From Streptomyces lanatus (lineage in GTDB: Bacteria; Actinomycetota; Actinomycetes; Streptomycetales; Streptomycetaceae): 64,000 nt of DNA. The notes below the pieces were generated by a model. The model was given only the letters and a program-made list of their open reading frames with translations, did not search any database and had not been told where the DNA came from. Of this stretch, positions 16,084 to 23,638 are shown one piece after another (position 1 is the stretch's first letter; every line of letters begins with the position of its first letter). The position numbers were made by a program, and so were the translations under genes. The stretch spans positions 51,213 through 115,212 of the forward strand of contig NZ_BNBM01000018.1 in the NCBI RefSeq assembly GCF_014655715.1. The letters run 5' to 3'.

Positions 16084-16836
16084 GTGGGTCAGCCGGAGAT
16101 GCAGCCCGACAGGTCGCCTCAGGAGTGGCGGGGCGGTGAAGGGGCGGCCGGACTGCGGCCGGGCGATCTGACGGGGCGGGCCTTCCCACACGGGGACTGG
16201 GGCGAGCCGGCACTGCGGCTGGACGAGTTGTACCGGTGGGCCGAGCGCGGGGCGCTGGACACGGCGGCGTGGTATCTCGCGGACCGGGTGTGGAAGCGGC
16301 GCACGGCGCGGGCGCTGCGGGGCGGGGCGGCGGGCGGAGCGGTGATCGGCGCCGCACTGCCCCTGCTGGACCTGACCGGCGTCGCGGACGGGGCGACCCC
16401 CTGGGGATACCTCGCCCTTCTGCTGGCCGTGGCCTGTCTGGGCACCGACCGCTTCTTCGGTGTCACCTCCGGCTGGATAAGGGACGTCGCCACGGCCCAG
16501 GCCGTGCAGCGGCGCCTTCAGGTGCTCCAGTTCGACTGGGCCACGGAGAGCGTGCGCGAGGTGCTCGGCCCGGCCGAGGGCACGGCGGGCGAGGCCGCCG
16601 AGCGGTGCCTGGGTGTGCTGCGCCGGTTCTCCGAGGACGTGACCGAGCTGATGCGGGCGGAGACGGCGGACTGGATGGTGGAGTTCCGTACCGGGTCGGC
16701 GCCCCTCGGCATCCAATCAGCGGTGCCGGGCGCGAGCCGCCCCGACGCAGCCGCGGCACTGGCCCGCTTCGCGCTGCCCCCCACCAACGGCACCCGCCCG
16801 AACATGCCACGCCAGCGACCGCCCGAGCCGCGCTGA
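16084..16836 (+). CDS. SLATT/DUF4231-like two-helix membrane protein
   Basis: A 250-residue protein. Residues 40-75 form an amphipathic segment (LRLDELYRWAERGALDTAAWYLADRVWKRR; cited in parts: LDELYRWAER, AAWYLADRVWK). Two close membrane helices lie at about 79-98 and 105-122, then a long helical cytoplasmic tail. This is the architecture of SLATT-type proteins, which are predicted pore or effector modules in nucleotide-sensing conflict systems. GTG at 16084 is preferred because AGGGAG lies 6 nt upstream; the longer open frame begins in non-conserved sequence. No sensor gene adjoins it, so its role is unknown. The family call is moderate. Confidence 0.7.
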   Translation: MGQPEMQPDRSPQEWRGGEGAAGLRPGDLTGRAFPHGDWGEPALRLDELYRWAERGALDTAAWYLADRVWKRRTARALRGGAAGGAVIGAALPLLDLTGVADGATPWGYLALLLAVACLGTDRFFGVTSGWIRDVATAQAVQRRLQVLQFDWATESVREVLGPAEGTAGEAAERCLGVLRRFSEDVTELMRAETADWMVEFRTGSAPLGIQSAVPGASRPDAAAALARFALPPTNGTRPNMPRQRPPEPR

Positions 16837-16853
16837 GGGCTCCGTAACCGCGC

Positions 16854-18245
16854 TCACGACTGCGGGGCCGGGAAGGCCACCGGACTGCGCAGGCCCGCCC
16901 GGCTCACCGCCCTCACCCCGAAGAACACGTTGTCCTTCGACAGGTCCACCTCGTGTGCCGTCACCTCGCCCACCGGCACGACGTGCGTCCACTCCGGGGC
17001 CGTCGTCTCACGCCAGACGACCTCATAGCCGGCGAGATCCGGTTCCGGGCCTCTCGCCCAGGTCAGACTGGTGGAGTTGGTGAGGTTGCTGGTGATGATC
17101 CGAGGGTTCTTCGGGGTGCCCGGGGCCTGGGCCAGGGTCCACAGCGTGGCCGCGTTCACGCGGGCCACCCTCGCCGTGAAGGCGAAGTCGCAGAACTCCG
17201 GCAGGTCGCCGTACTGCTTGCCGGTGTCGTCGACGCGGACGTCCTGGTGCTGGTGGGCGAAGTCCTCGGCGGGCTCGGTGAAGCGGGCGGCCGGGTAGCC
17301 GCGTTCGAGGAAGGGGATGTGGTCGCCGCCGCGGAGGTAGCGGTCGCGGCGGTAGATCGTGCGGATGCGCATGCCGGTCGCGTCGTTGTCGGCCACATCG
17401 CGCACGAAACGGGCCAGTTGGCGGGTCGCCGAGTCGTTCTCGCCGCCCACCGAGCGGCGGATCGCCGCCTGTTCGGGGGTCTCGGAGGAGGGGACGCCCT
17501 CGGCGAACAGACGGATGGTGTACGGGTCGCGGGTGCCGTCGTCCGCCGTGGCGCTGCCGACGATGTCGTTGGTGAACATGCCCTGGACGTCCGTGCCCGC
17601 GGCCTTCAGCGTCTGCGCCAGGTGAGCCGATCCGTACAGGCCCTGTTCCTCCCCCGCCACCGCCGCGAACACGATCGTCGACGCCGGGCGGCGCTTCGCC
17701 ATCACGCGCGCCAGTTCCAGGACCACGGCCACCCCCGAGGCGTCGTCGTCCGCGCCCGGCGCGTCGGAGGTGGCGTCCATGACGTCGGTGACCCGGGAGT
17801 CGTAGTGCCCGGAGACGACGTACACGCGCTCGGGCGTCATCGATCCGCGCAGGGTCGCGATGACGTTCGTGATCTTCGTCGGGGTGGGGATGCGGGGCGC
17901 CGGTTCCTGGACGTACGACTGGAGTTCCGCCGTCATCCGGCCCCCGGAGGCCGCCGCGTACGACTTCAGCTCGGCAAGCAGCCAGTCGCGGGCCGCGCCG
18001 ATGCCCCGGCGGGGGTCGTCCTGGACGGAGAGGGTGTGGCGGGTGCCGAAGGAGACGAGTCGGCGGATCGTGGCCTCGATGCGGGCGGGGTCGATCTCGC
18101 GGAGGAGGGCGCGGAGTTCGCGGGTGGGGCGCTGGGCCGTCACCGGCGAGCGGTCGGCCGCCTCGGCCGTACCCGTCGTCGTCAGCGCCGCCGCGGTGGC
18201 CGCCGTGGCAGTCAGGACTGTTCTTCTCTTGGGGCTGGGGCGCAT
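16854..18245 (-). CDS. Secreted M28-family zinc aminopeptidase with C-terminal fibronectin-like domain
   Basis: A 463-residue exported metallopeptidase. The N-terminus PKRRTVLTATAATAAALTTT, cleaved near AEAAD, is a signal peptide with twin arginines, so Tat export is possible. The peptidase core keeps the co-catalytic metal ligands: His147/Asp149 in SGHYDS, Asp166 in GADDDASG, the Glu199-Glu200 pair in AGEEQGLYG, Asp227 in FTNDIVG and a C-terminal His in EDFAHQHQD. The last 90 residues resemble a fibronectin type III module (TSLTWARGPEPDLAGYEVVW). It probably trims peptides outside the cell. It converges with the SLATT-like gene, 17 nt apart. Confidence 0.92.
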   Translation of the reverse strand: MRPSPKRRTVLTATAATAAALTTTGTAEAADRSPVTAQRPTRELRALLREIDPARIEATIRRLVSFGTRHTLSVQDDPRRGIGAARDWLLAELKSYAAASGGRMTAELQSYVQEPAPRIPTPTKITNVIATLRGSMTPERVYVVSGHYDSRVTDVMDATSDAPGADDDASGVAVVLELARVMAKRRPASTIVFAAVAGEEQGLYGSAHLAQTLKAAGTDVQGMFTNDIVGSATADDGTRDPYTIRLFAEGVPSSETPEQAAIRRSVGGENDSATRQLARFVRDVADNDATGMRIRTIYRRDRYLRGGDHIPFLERGYPAARFTEPAEDFAHQHQDVRVDDTGKQYGDLPEFCDFAFTARVARVNAATLWTLAQAPGTPKNPRIITSNLTNSTSLTWARGPEPDLAGYEVVWRETTAPEWTHVVPVGEVTAHEVDLSKDNVFFGVRAVSRAGLRSPVAFPAPQS

Positions 18246-18320
18246 GGGTCCTCCCGGTGCTGCCGATGCCGGCCGACCCCCGTCATGGTTGTGTACATGG
18301 CAACCAGCGGCAAGGGCGCC

Positions 18321-19859
18321 TCAGCGGCACAGCCGCACCCCCACCGGCGTCCCGCACGGCAGATGCCCCCGCGTCCGGATCGCCTGCCTGCTGCTCTCCT
18401 TGTCCAGATAGGCCAGGAACCCTGCGGTGAGCGAGTCGTCGGCCGCCGTGCCGTAGGTGTAGGCGTACTCGATGTCGCGGTACGGATAGGCGCTGTCCCC
18501 GCGCTCGATCTCGTCCACGTCGGCCCGGTCGCCGTCCAGCGGCACCGTCGTCACGCCCTTGTGCCGGGCGGCGACGGTCAGTTCGCTGTAGCCGATGGCA
18601 CCGGGCTGCTCGGCGATGCGGTCCAGGACGTCGGAGGTGCCGGCGAGTTCGCAGCGCGTGACGGTGGTGAGCGGGCCTTGCGAGGGCTCGCAGTCCAGTG
18701 AGGTGCTCTGCGCCTTCTCCCATCCCTTCAGCACCCGGTCCTGGAACACCTGCCGGGTCCCCGAACTGTCGCTGCGGCTGACCAGCACGATGGGCAGGGC
18801 GGCCGTCCTCTCGTCGGCCCCCGGCAGCACCTCGCCCCACCGCTTGTACCGCCCCTTGTAGATCTCCTGGACCTGCCGCACGGACAGCCCGGCCCGGCCG
18901 AGGTCGATCCCGTCGTTGACGACGAGCGTGAAGACCGACAGCGCGACCTTCTTCCCCTTCAGACCGAGGCGCTCGCCCAGCGGACCGTCGGAGAACGCGA
19001 CGACCGACTTGTCCTTCGACTCCGCGAGTTCGGCTACCCCGGCCTCGCTGCCACGCGCCTCCACATGGATCTCGGCACCCGCGCACTTGCCCTCGTACTG
19101 CCTTGCCAGCGTCGAGACCACCGGCTCGAAGGCGGTCGAGCCGATCACCGTCAACTCGCCCTGCTCGCACTCGATCGGATTGCCGTCACGGAAGACGACG
19201 ATGCCGGCGAGGGCGAGCACGGAGAGGGTGAGCAGACCGGTGAAGATCCTGGCCGGCGGGCTGAACATCGGCGCCTTGTCGTCCGGCGTGGCACTGCGGT
19301 TGGGATGCACCTCGCCGTCCCGGATGCCGCCGCGCAGCCGAATGTCACTGCCCACGTCACCGCCGGACAGCAGGACGAGCAGCTTGTAGTGGTCACCGGG
19401 GTTGAGCGGCACGCGCGGCACCCGCAGCCGGTTGCCCTCGTAGCCGAAGCCGCGCTGCTCGGTGAAGTGGTCCATGAGGTGGTCGATGTCGGTGGGCTGG
19501 GTGACCGAGACGCCGCGGATGGTGCGGTCCGTGAAGACGGCGGTGAGGCCGTGCGGGCTGGGGCCGGTGTAGTCGTCGCGGTCGATGCTCTGCGAGCCGT
19601 CGTTCTCGACGCGCAGCAGCACGAGCGTCGCGTCGTCCATGTCCGCGTCGAAGAGGCCGAGCCGTACTCCCCCAGAGGGGGGACCCCCAGCCCGCCCCGA
19701 CCTGCCGTGGTCGCCTATGGGGTTGTCCATCTGGACGCGATAGCCGATCCGCTTCCGGCGCGGCACCCGTCGCTCGTACCAGACCATGACGCCCGACGCG
19801 ACGACACCGAGCACCGCCGTACCCACGGCCACGATGTTCTCTGCGCTCAGCCACTCCAC
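18321..19859 (-). CDS. Membrane-anchored PstS-like substrate-binding protein
   Basis: A 512-residue protein with an unusual build. A membrane helix at about 8-28 precedes a soluble region, and a second helix at 204-223 leads to a phosphate-binding-protein-like domain (ELTVIGSTAFEPVVSTLA, IHVEARGSEAGVAEL, LVSRSDSSGTRQVFQD, EQPGAIGYSELTVAA). Those segments follow the PstS anion-binding loops (GS/T, SGT, GAIGY). No pstCAB genes adjoin it, so it may be a sensor rather than a transporter subunit. Residues 57-64 are encoded by a Streptomyces short repeat inserted in frame (19666-19690). Confidence 0.85.
   Translation of the reverse strand: MEWLSAENIVAVGTAVLGVVASGVMVWYERRVPRRKRIGYRVQMDNPIGDHGRSGRAGGPPSGGVRLGLFDADMDDATLVLLRVENDGSQSIDRDDYTGPSPHGLTAVFTDRTIRGVSVTQPTDIDHLMDHFTEQRGFGYEGNRLRVPRVPLNPGDHYKLLVLLSGGDVGSDIRLRGGIRDGEVHPNRSATPDDKAPMFSPPARIFTGLLTLSVLALAGIVVFRDGNPIECEQGELTVIGSTAFEPVVSTLARQYEGKCAGAEIHVEARGSEAGVAELAESKDKSVVAFSDGPLGERLGLKGKKVALSVFTLVVNDGIDLGRAGLSVRQVQEIYKGRYKRWGEVLPGADERTAALPIVLVSRSDSSGTRQVFQDRVLKGWEKAQSTSLDCEPSQGPLTTVTRCELAGTSDVLDRIAEQPGAIGYSELTVAARHKGVTTVPLDGDRADVDEIERGDSAYPYRDIEYAYTYGTAADDSLTAGFLAYLDKESSRQAIRTRGHLPCGTPVGVRLCR
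19666..19690. repeat. Short Streptomyces repeat lying inside a coding sequence
   Basis: ACTCCCCCAGAGGGGGGACC followed by CCCAG is a palindromic GC element recalled as scattered through Streptomyces genomes. Here it is in frame and encodes AGGPPSGG within the N-terminal soluble region of the PstS-like protein. No second full copy was seen in the window. Confidence 0.6.
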
Positions 19860-20014
19860 GTGGTGCCCCCGCCACTAGCGTGGGGTCACCGTACGTCCGT
19901 TCGGACTCACCGGCGGTGTCCGGACGGGGAAGTTCGCCGGACGTTCAACTGCCTCACAGGTAACGGGACTTCAGGGGCTCCAAGGGCTTCACGGGCGCTT
20001 CAGGGGTTTCACCC

Positions 20015-22009
20015 TCACTGCTTGGTGTACGTAAGTTTCTCCCCGCTGCTCGGATTCACCCGCTGCAGCCTGCCGTCCGACAACAATGTGACCCGGGTGG
20101 CTCCCCCCGGCGAGCACGCGGTGGCCGGCTCACCGGCCGTCACGGTGGAGGCACCCATCTCCAACGGCCCGTCCCCTACCGGCGCCTCGGTGAGCGCCGC
20201 CTCGAACTCACAGTGGTAGGTGCCGGTCCCGGCGGGACCGTCCGCGACGAGCGTGAGCACCGTGTCACCCACCTCGCCCTGCCGGATCGTCAGCCGGCGG
20301 GTGTTCTGACCGGTGTCGTTGTCGATCGACGCCGTCCAGGTACCGAGGAAGGAGGCGGGGATGGCGCCGTCTCCGGGCGCGGGGTCGGTGGGGGTAGGGG
20401 TGCTCGGGCCGGGGGTGGGCGTGGCCGTCGCGGTCGGGGTGGGCGAGGGACCGCCGTCCGCCCGGTCGTCACCGTCACCGTTCATCAGGGCGTACACCGA
20501 ACCACCGGCACCGAGCGCGACGACCAGCGCGACGAGGACGAGCGCGACCGTGGAACGACTGCTGCGGCGGGGTGGCTCGGGCTGGGGGGCGGGGAGGTAG
20601 GGCAGGGGCGGGTTGTAGGGCGGGGTGGGGCCGTACGGCGAGGCGGAACCGTAGGGCGGCGGCGGTGGGGTCGGGCCTGCGGGCGGGTAGCCGTACGCCG
20701 GTTGGTGCGGGGGTTGGTGCGGGGACTGCTGGGGGGCGCCGTACGCCGGCTGCTGCGGGTGCTGCTGCGGGAAGCCGTACGCCGGGTGGGCCGGGGTGCC
20801 GCCGGGGGCGGCGGCGTCTCCGAAGGCACCGGCGGGCGGGGCGGGCGGGCCCGGCGGCGGGGTCGGGCCGTTCTGGGGCGCGGCCATGGTGGGCAGTTGG
20901 TCGGGCGGCGTCGGCGGGGCGGCCGGGGAGTGTTCGGGGGAGGCGGCGGGGGTGGGTTCGGCGGAGTGGGGCGCGCCCGCCTCCGCCGGAGTGTCCTGAC
21001 GCTGAGGGGTGTCCGAACCCCCGGCCCCCTCCCCCTCCGAACCAGCAGTCCCGACCGGCGCTCCAAGCCCGACCGTCCCTCCACCCCCCACCGGATCCTC
21101 CGCGTCCAGCAACCGCACCGCATGCCGCCCCAACTGCGCCACCAGCGCGCTCGGCAGCCACGGATCGCGGGAGCGGCCGCCGGAGACGGTGTCCTCCGCG
21201 CCCATGCGTTCGAGGATCCGGTCGAGGGTGGGGCGGGTGCCGGGTGTCTTGCGGAGGCAGTCCCGTACGAGTTCGGCGACTCCTTCGGGCACACCCTCCA
21301 GGTCGGGCTCCTCCTGAGCGATCCGGAACATCACGGCGTGGGCGCCGCTGTCGATGGAGCCGAAGGGCAGCCTGCCGGTCGCGGCGTAGGCGAGGACCGA
21401 GCCGAGGCAGAACACATCGCAAGCGGGCGTGATCCGGTCCCCCCGGACCTGCTCCGGCGCCATGAACCCCGGCGACCCGACGAGCGCGCCGGTGCGGGTG
21501 AGCCCGCTCTCGTCGACCGTCTCCAGGGCGCGCGCGATCCCGAAGTCGATGACGCGGGGCCCGTCGATGGTGACCAGGACGTTCGAGGGCTTCAGATCCC
21601 GGTGCACTATCCCCGCGGCGTGGATGTCCTTCAGCGCATGCGCCAGCCCCGCCGCCAGAATCCGTACCGAACGCTCGGGCAGCGCCCCATGGTCATGCCC
21701 CACGACCTGCTGGAGGCTCGGCCCGGCGACATACCCCGTGGCGACCCAGGGCACCTCGGCCTCGGTGTCCGCGTCGAGCACCGGCGCGGTCCAGAACCCG
21801 CCGACCTGCCGCGCGGCCTGCACCTCCTGCCTGAACCGGGCCCGGAACTCCTCCTGCGAGGCCAGCTCCCGCCGCACGAGCTTCACGGCGACCGTACGGC
21901 CGCGGTCCGACCGGGCGAGATAGACGTCCCCCATGCCGCCCGCACCGAGCCGCGCCAGCAGCCGATACGCCCCGATCTGCTGCGGATCCCCCGGCCCCAG
22001 CTTCTCCAT
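20015..22009 (-). CDS. Transmembrane Ser/Thr protein kinase (PknB-like)
   Basis: A 664-residue eukaryotic-type kinase. The kinase domain (about 15-270) has the glycine loop LGAGGMGDVYLA, Lys43 (TVAVKLV), catalytic Asp138 in VHRDLKPSNV, DFG at 155-157 and the APE equivalent FMAPEQVRG. A long Pro/Gln/Tyr/Ala-rich linker (about 290-490, with repeats such as QQPAYG and YGPTPPYNPP) leads to one membrane helix (VALVLVALVVALGAGGSVYAL). The extracellular domain is about 130 residues, has one probable disulfide (YHCEFE, ATACSPGG) and ends KLTYTKQ. No PASTA repeats are present. The ligand is unknown. It is monocistronic, with 78 nt to the MarR gene upstream. Confidence 0.95.
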   Translation of the reverse strand: MEKLGPGDPQQIGAYRLLARLGAGGMGDVYLARSDRGRTVAVKLVRRELASQEEFRARFRQEVQAARQVGGFWTAPVLDADTEAEVPWVATGYVAGPSLQQVVGHDHGALPERSVRILAAGLAHALKDIHAAGIVHRDLKPSNVLVTIDGPRVIDFGIARALETVDESGLTRTGALVGSPGFMAPEQVRGDRITPACDVFCLGSVLAYAATGRLPFGSIDSGAHAVMFRIAQEEPDLEGVPEGVAELVRDCLRKTPGTRPTLDRILERMGAEDTVSGGRSRDPWLPSALVAQLGRHAVRLLDAEDPVGGGGTVGLGAPVGTAGSEGEGAGGSDTPQRQDTPAEAGAPHSAEPTPAASPEHSPAAPPTPPDQLPTMAAPQNGPTPPPGPPAPPAGAFGDAAAPGGTPAHPAYGFPQQHPQQPAYGAPQQSPHQPPHQPAYGYPPAGPTPPPPPYGSASPYGPTPPYNPPLPYLPAPQPEPPRRSSRSTVALVLVALVVALGAGGSVYALMNGDGDDRADGGPSPTPTATATPTPGPSTPTPTDPAPGDGAIPASFLGTWTASIDNDTGQNTRRLTIRQGEVGDTVLTLVADGPAGTGTYHCEFEAALTEAPVGDGPLEMGASTVTAGEPATACSPGGATRVTLLSDGRLQRVNPSSGEKLTYTKQ

Positions 22010-22087
22010 CCCACGCCCCCAACCAGCCCCCGCCTATGCGTCGGCCCCACGATAGTGCGGCATTTGGCGAGGTGAGCGGCCCGGTCC

Positions 22088-22546
22088 CTACGGTTCCGTA
22101 ACAGGACCGGCGATCTGGTCGAGCACTTTCGACATCCGTTCCAGAACCCTTACCGCATCGGCGAGTTCCGCCTCCCCGAAGGCCTCCGCCAGCCGGTCCG
22201 CGAAGGCGGCATGCCCGGGACCGATACGGGAGACGGCTGCCCGCCCCTCCTCCGTGGGCGCGAGAAGCTTCGCCCGGCGATGGGCCGGATTGGGCCGATA
22301 CTCGGCGAGCCCCTTCTCCACCAGCAGATCGGCGATGCGCTGCACGCTCTGCCGAGTGATCCCCATGACCCGGGCGATCCCGGAGACGGACAACGGCTCC
22401 CCCAGTACCGCCCCCAACACCTGCCACCACGCCGCCGTCAGCCCGGCCGGCCTCGCCAACTCCTCGGCGACCGCGAGGAACTGGCCGTTGAGCCGGAAGA
22501 CCCCGAGCGCACCACGGCTGAGCAGATCCTGACGTTCGCGGCTCAC
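22088..22546 (-). CDS. MarR-family transcriptional regulator
   Basis: A 152-residue winged-helix regulator. The recognition core is LSVSGIARVMGITRQSVQRI, with wing segment YRPNPAHRRAKLLAPTEEG. It starts at GTG 22546, which overlaps the stop of the DJ-1 gene (GTGA), so both come from one message. The palindromes upstream of that message (23208-23241) are the likely autoregulatory site. MarR proteins usually release DNA on binding phenolic or oxidising ligands, and a DJ-1/PfpI partner fits an aldehyde or electrophile response. Confidence 0.9.
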   Translation of the reverse strand: MSRERQDLLSRGALGVFRLNGQFLAVAEELARPAGLTAAWWQVLGAVLGEPLSVSGIARVMGITRQSVQRIADLLVEKGLAEYRPNPAHRRAKLLAPTEEGRAAVSRIGPGHAAFADRLAEAFGEAELADAVRVLERMSKVLDQIAGPVTEP

Positions 22547-23151
22547 AGGACCCCGGCCTTCTCCAGTACGGCATAGGCCTCGGCGTCGGAGTCGTGGAAC
22601 AGCCGGTACCAGGCATCGACGGCCTCGTCGTCGTACACCTTCAGCAGCCGCAGGATCTCCCGGGCGAAGGCGACGGGTTCGGTGGGCCCGGCGGTGACCA
22701 GCCCGGCGTCGGTGACGGCATCGGCCTCCACATACCGCTCGCCGCCGCCGTATCCGGTCGCGGCGAGGTAGAAGGAGACGGCGCTGGTGTGGTCCCGGTC
22801 GTCCAGCAGCCCCTCGCGCGCCACCCCGGCGGTGGCCCCGCAGATCGCGGCCACGGGCACTCCGGCGTCCAGGAACGCGCGGGCGGCGTGGGCGAACGGG
22901 GCGAGATCGTCACCCGTGTCCCAGAGGTCGGCGCCGGGGAGGATCAGCAGACAGGCATCGGACGGCCGTACGTCGTCCAGGGCCAGGTCGGGCTGGATGC
23001 GCAGGCCGCCGACGGTGGTGACGGGTTCGCGGGTGGGGCCGACGGTGCGGATCTCGTATCCGGCGCGGGCCAGCTGCGCGGTGGCGTGGCCGGGTTCCCA
23101 GTCGGCGAGGGTGTCATAGACGGCGAGGTACACGGGCTTGCGGCTGCTCAT
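22543..23151 (-). CDS. DJ-1/PfpI (GATase1-like) family protein
   Basis: A 202-residue protein with the DJ-1/PfpI fold. The nucleophile elbow is Cys104 in VAAICGATAGV, and the acidic partner region is LILPGADLWDTG. Family members are chaperones, glyoxalases, amidases or proteases, and the reaction here is undetermined. ATG at 23151 is preferred: GGAG lies 5 nt upstream, whereas the GTG two codons earlier has no ribosome-binding site. It is first in an operon with the MarR regulator, and its leader carries direct repeats and palindromes (23171-23241). Confidence 0.9.
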   Translation of the reverse strand: MSSRKPVYLAVYDTLADWEPGHATAQLARAGYEIRTVGPTREPVTTVGGLRIQPDLALDDVRPSDACLLILPGADLWDTGDDLAPFAHAARAFLDAGVPVAAICGATAGVAREGLLDDRDHTSAVSFYLAATGYGGGERYVEADAVTDAGLVTAGPTEPVAFAREILRLLKVYDDEAVDAWYRLFHDSDAEAYAVLEKAGVL

Positions 23152-23170
23152 GATCACTCCTCTGATCGCC

Positions 23171-23200
23171 CCTCAAGGTGTCTCAAGGTCCCTCGAGGTT
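23171..23200. repeat. Three 10-bp direct repeats in the DJ-1/MarR leader
   Basis: CCTCAAGGTG, TCTCAAGGTC and CCTCGAGGTT occur in direct succession, one helical turn each, 20-50 nt before the DJ-1 start codon. The spacing suits cooperative protein binding on one DNA face. Confidence 0.6.
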
Positions 23201-23207
23201 CCGAAGA

Positions 23208-23241
23208 TGACAATATGCTGTCACTTCGACAGCCTGCTGTC
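23208..23241. promoter_or_regulatory. Tandem palindromes, probable MarR operator
   Basis: TGACA-N6-TGTCA at 23208-23223 is followed by GACAG-N4-CTGTC at 23228-23241. Both are perfect in their arms and lie upstream of the DJ-1/MarR operon, the usual location for MarR autoregulation. Confidence 0.6.
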
Positions 23242-23317
23242 AATCATCGGAACAGGCCTCCTCCGCCAAAGGTGCATAACAGGGCATCCTGCCGCCGATC
23301 CCCTCGTTGATCAGGCC

Positions 23318-23530
23318 ATGAAGATCATCGCTGCCGCCGCCCTCGCCGGTGCCGCTCTCCTCGCCGCCGCCATCCCCGCCGCCGCCGACGACGGCCCCCT
23401 CGACTTCGGCGTCTTCCAGGGCGTCAACGACACCCATGGCTCGACCTCCACGAACGGTTCGGACGGGACCGTCCCGAGGTCGGTGGTGGGCAAGCTGCTG
23501 GAGGACCTGGTGACCCCCGGCCGCCTCTGA
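23318..23530 (+). CDS. Small secreted hypothetical peptide (70 residues)
   Basis: ATG at 23318 opens MKIIAAAALAGAALLAAAIP, a clean Sec signal peptide cleaved near AAADDG. It leaves a mature peptide of about 46 residues (PLDFGVFQGVNDTHGSTSTN, then VPRSVVGKLLEDLVTPGRL). It has no cysteines and no recognised domain. Related short exported peptides occur in Streptomyces genomes, but function is unknown. It stands alone between the divergent DJ-1 operon and the aminotransferase gene. Confidence 0.7.
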   Translation: MKIIAAAALAGAALLAAAIPAAADDGPLDFGVFQGVNDTHGSTSTNGSDGTVPRSVVGKLLEDLVTPGRL

Positions 23531-23638
23531 CGCCGGTTCCGGCCCCTGCCGCGTGTCGACAACCTGTCGCGGAAACCCCCGGACCGCAGACAGGACGCCG
23601 ATATCGCGCCCACGGCACCGGCTCCTACGCTCGGCCGC

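Noticed and set aside
23171..23200. CRISPR-like or SARP heptamer array
   Set aside because: Repeats are contiguous 10-mers without spacers, and no activator gene of that type is nearby.
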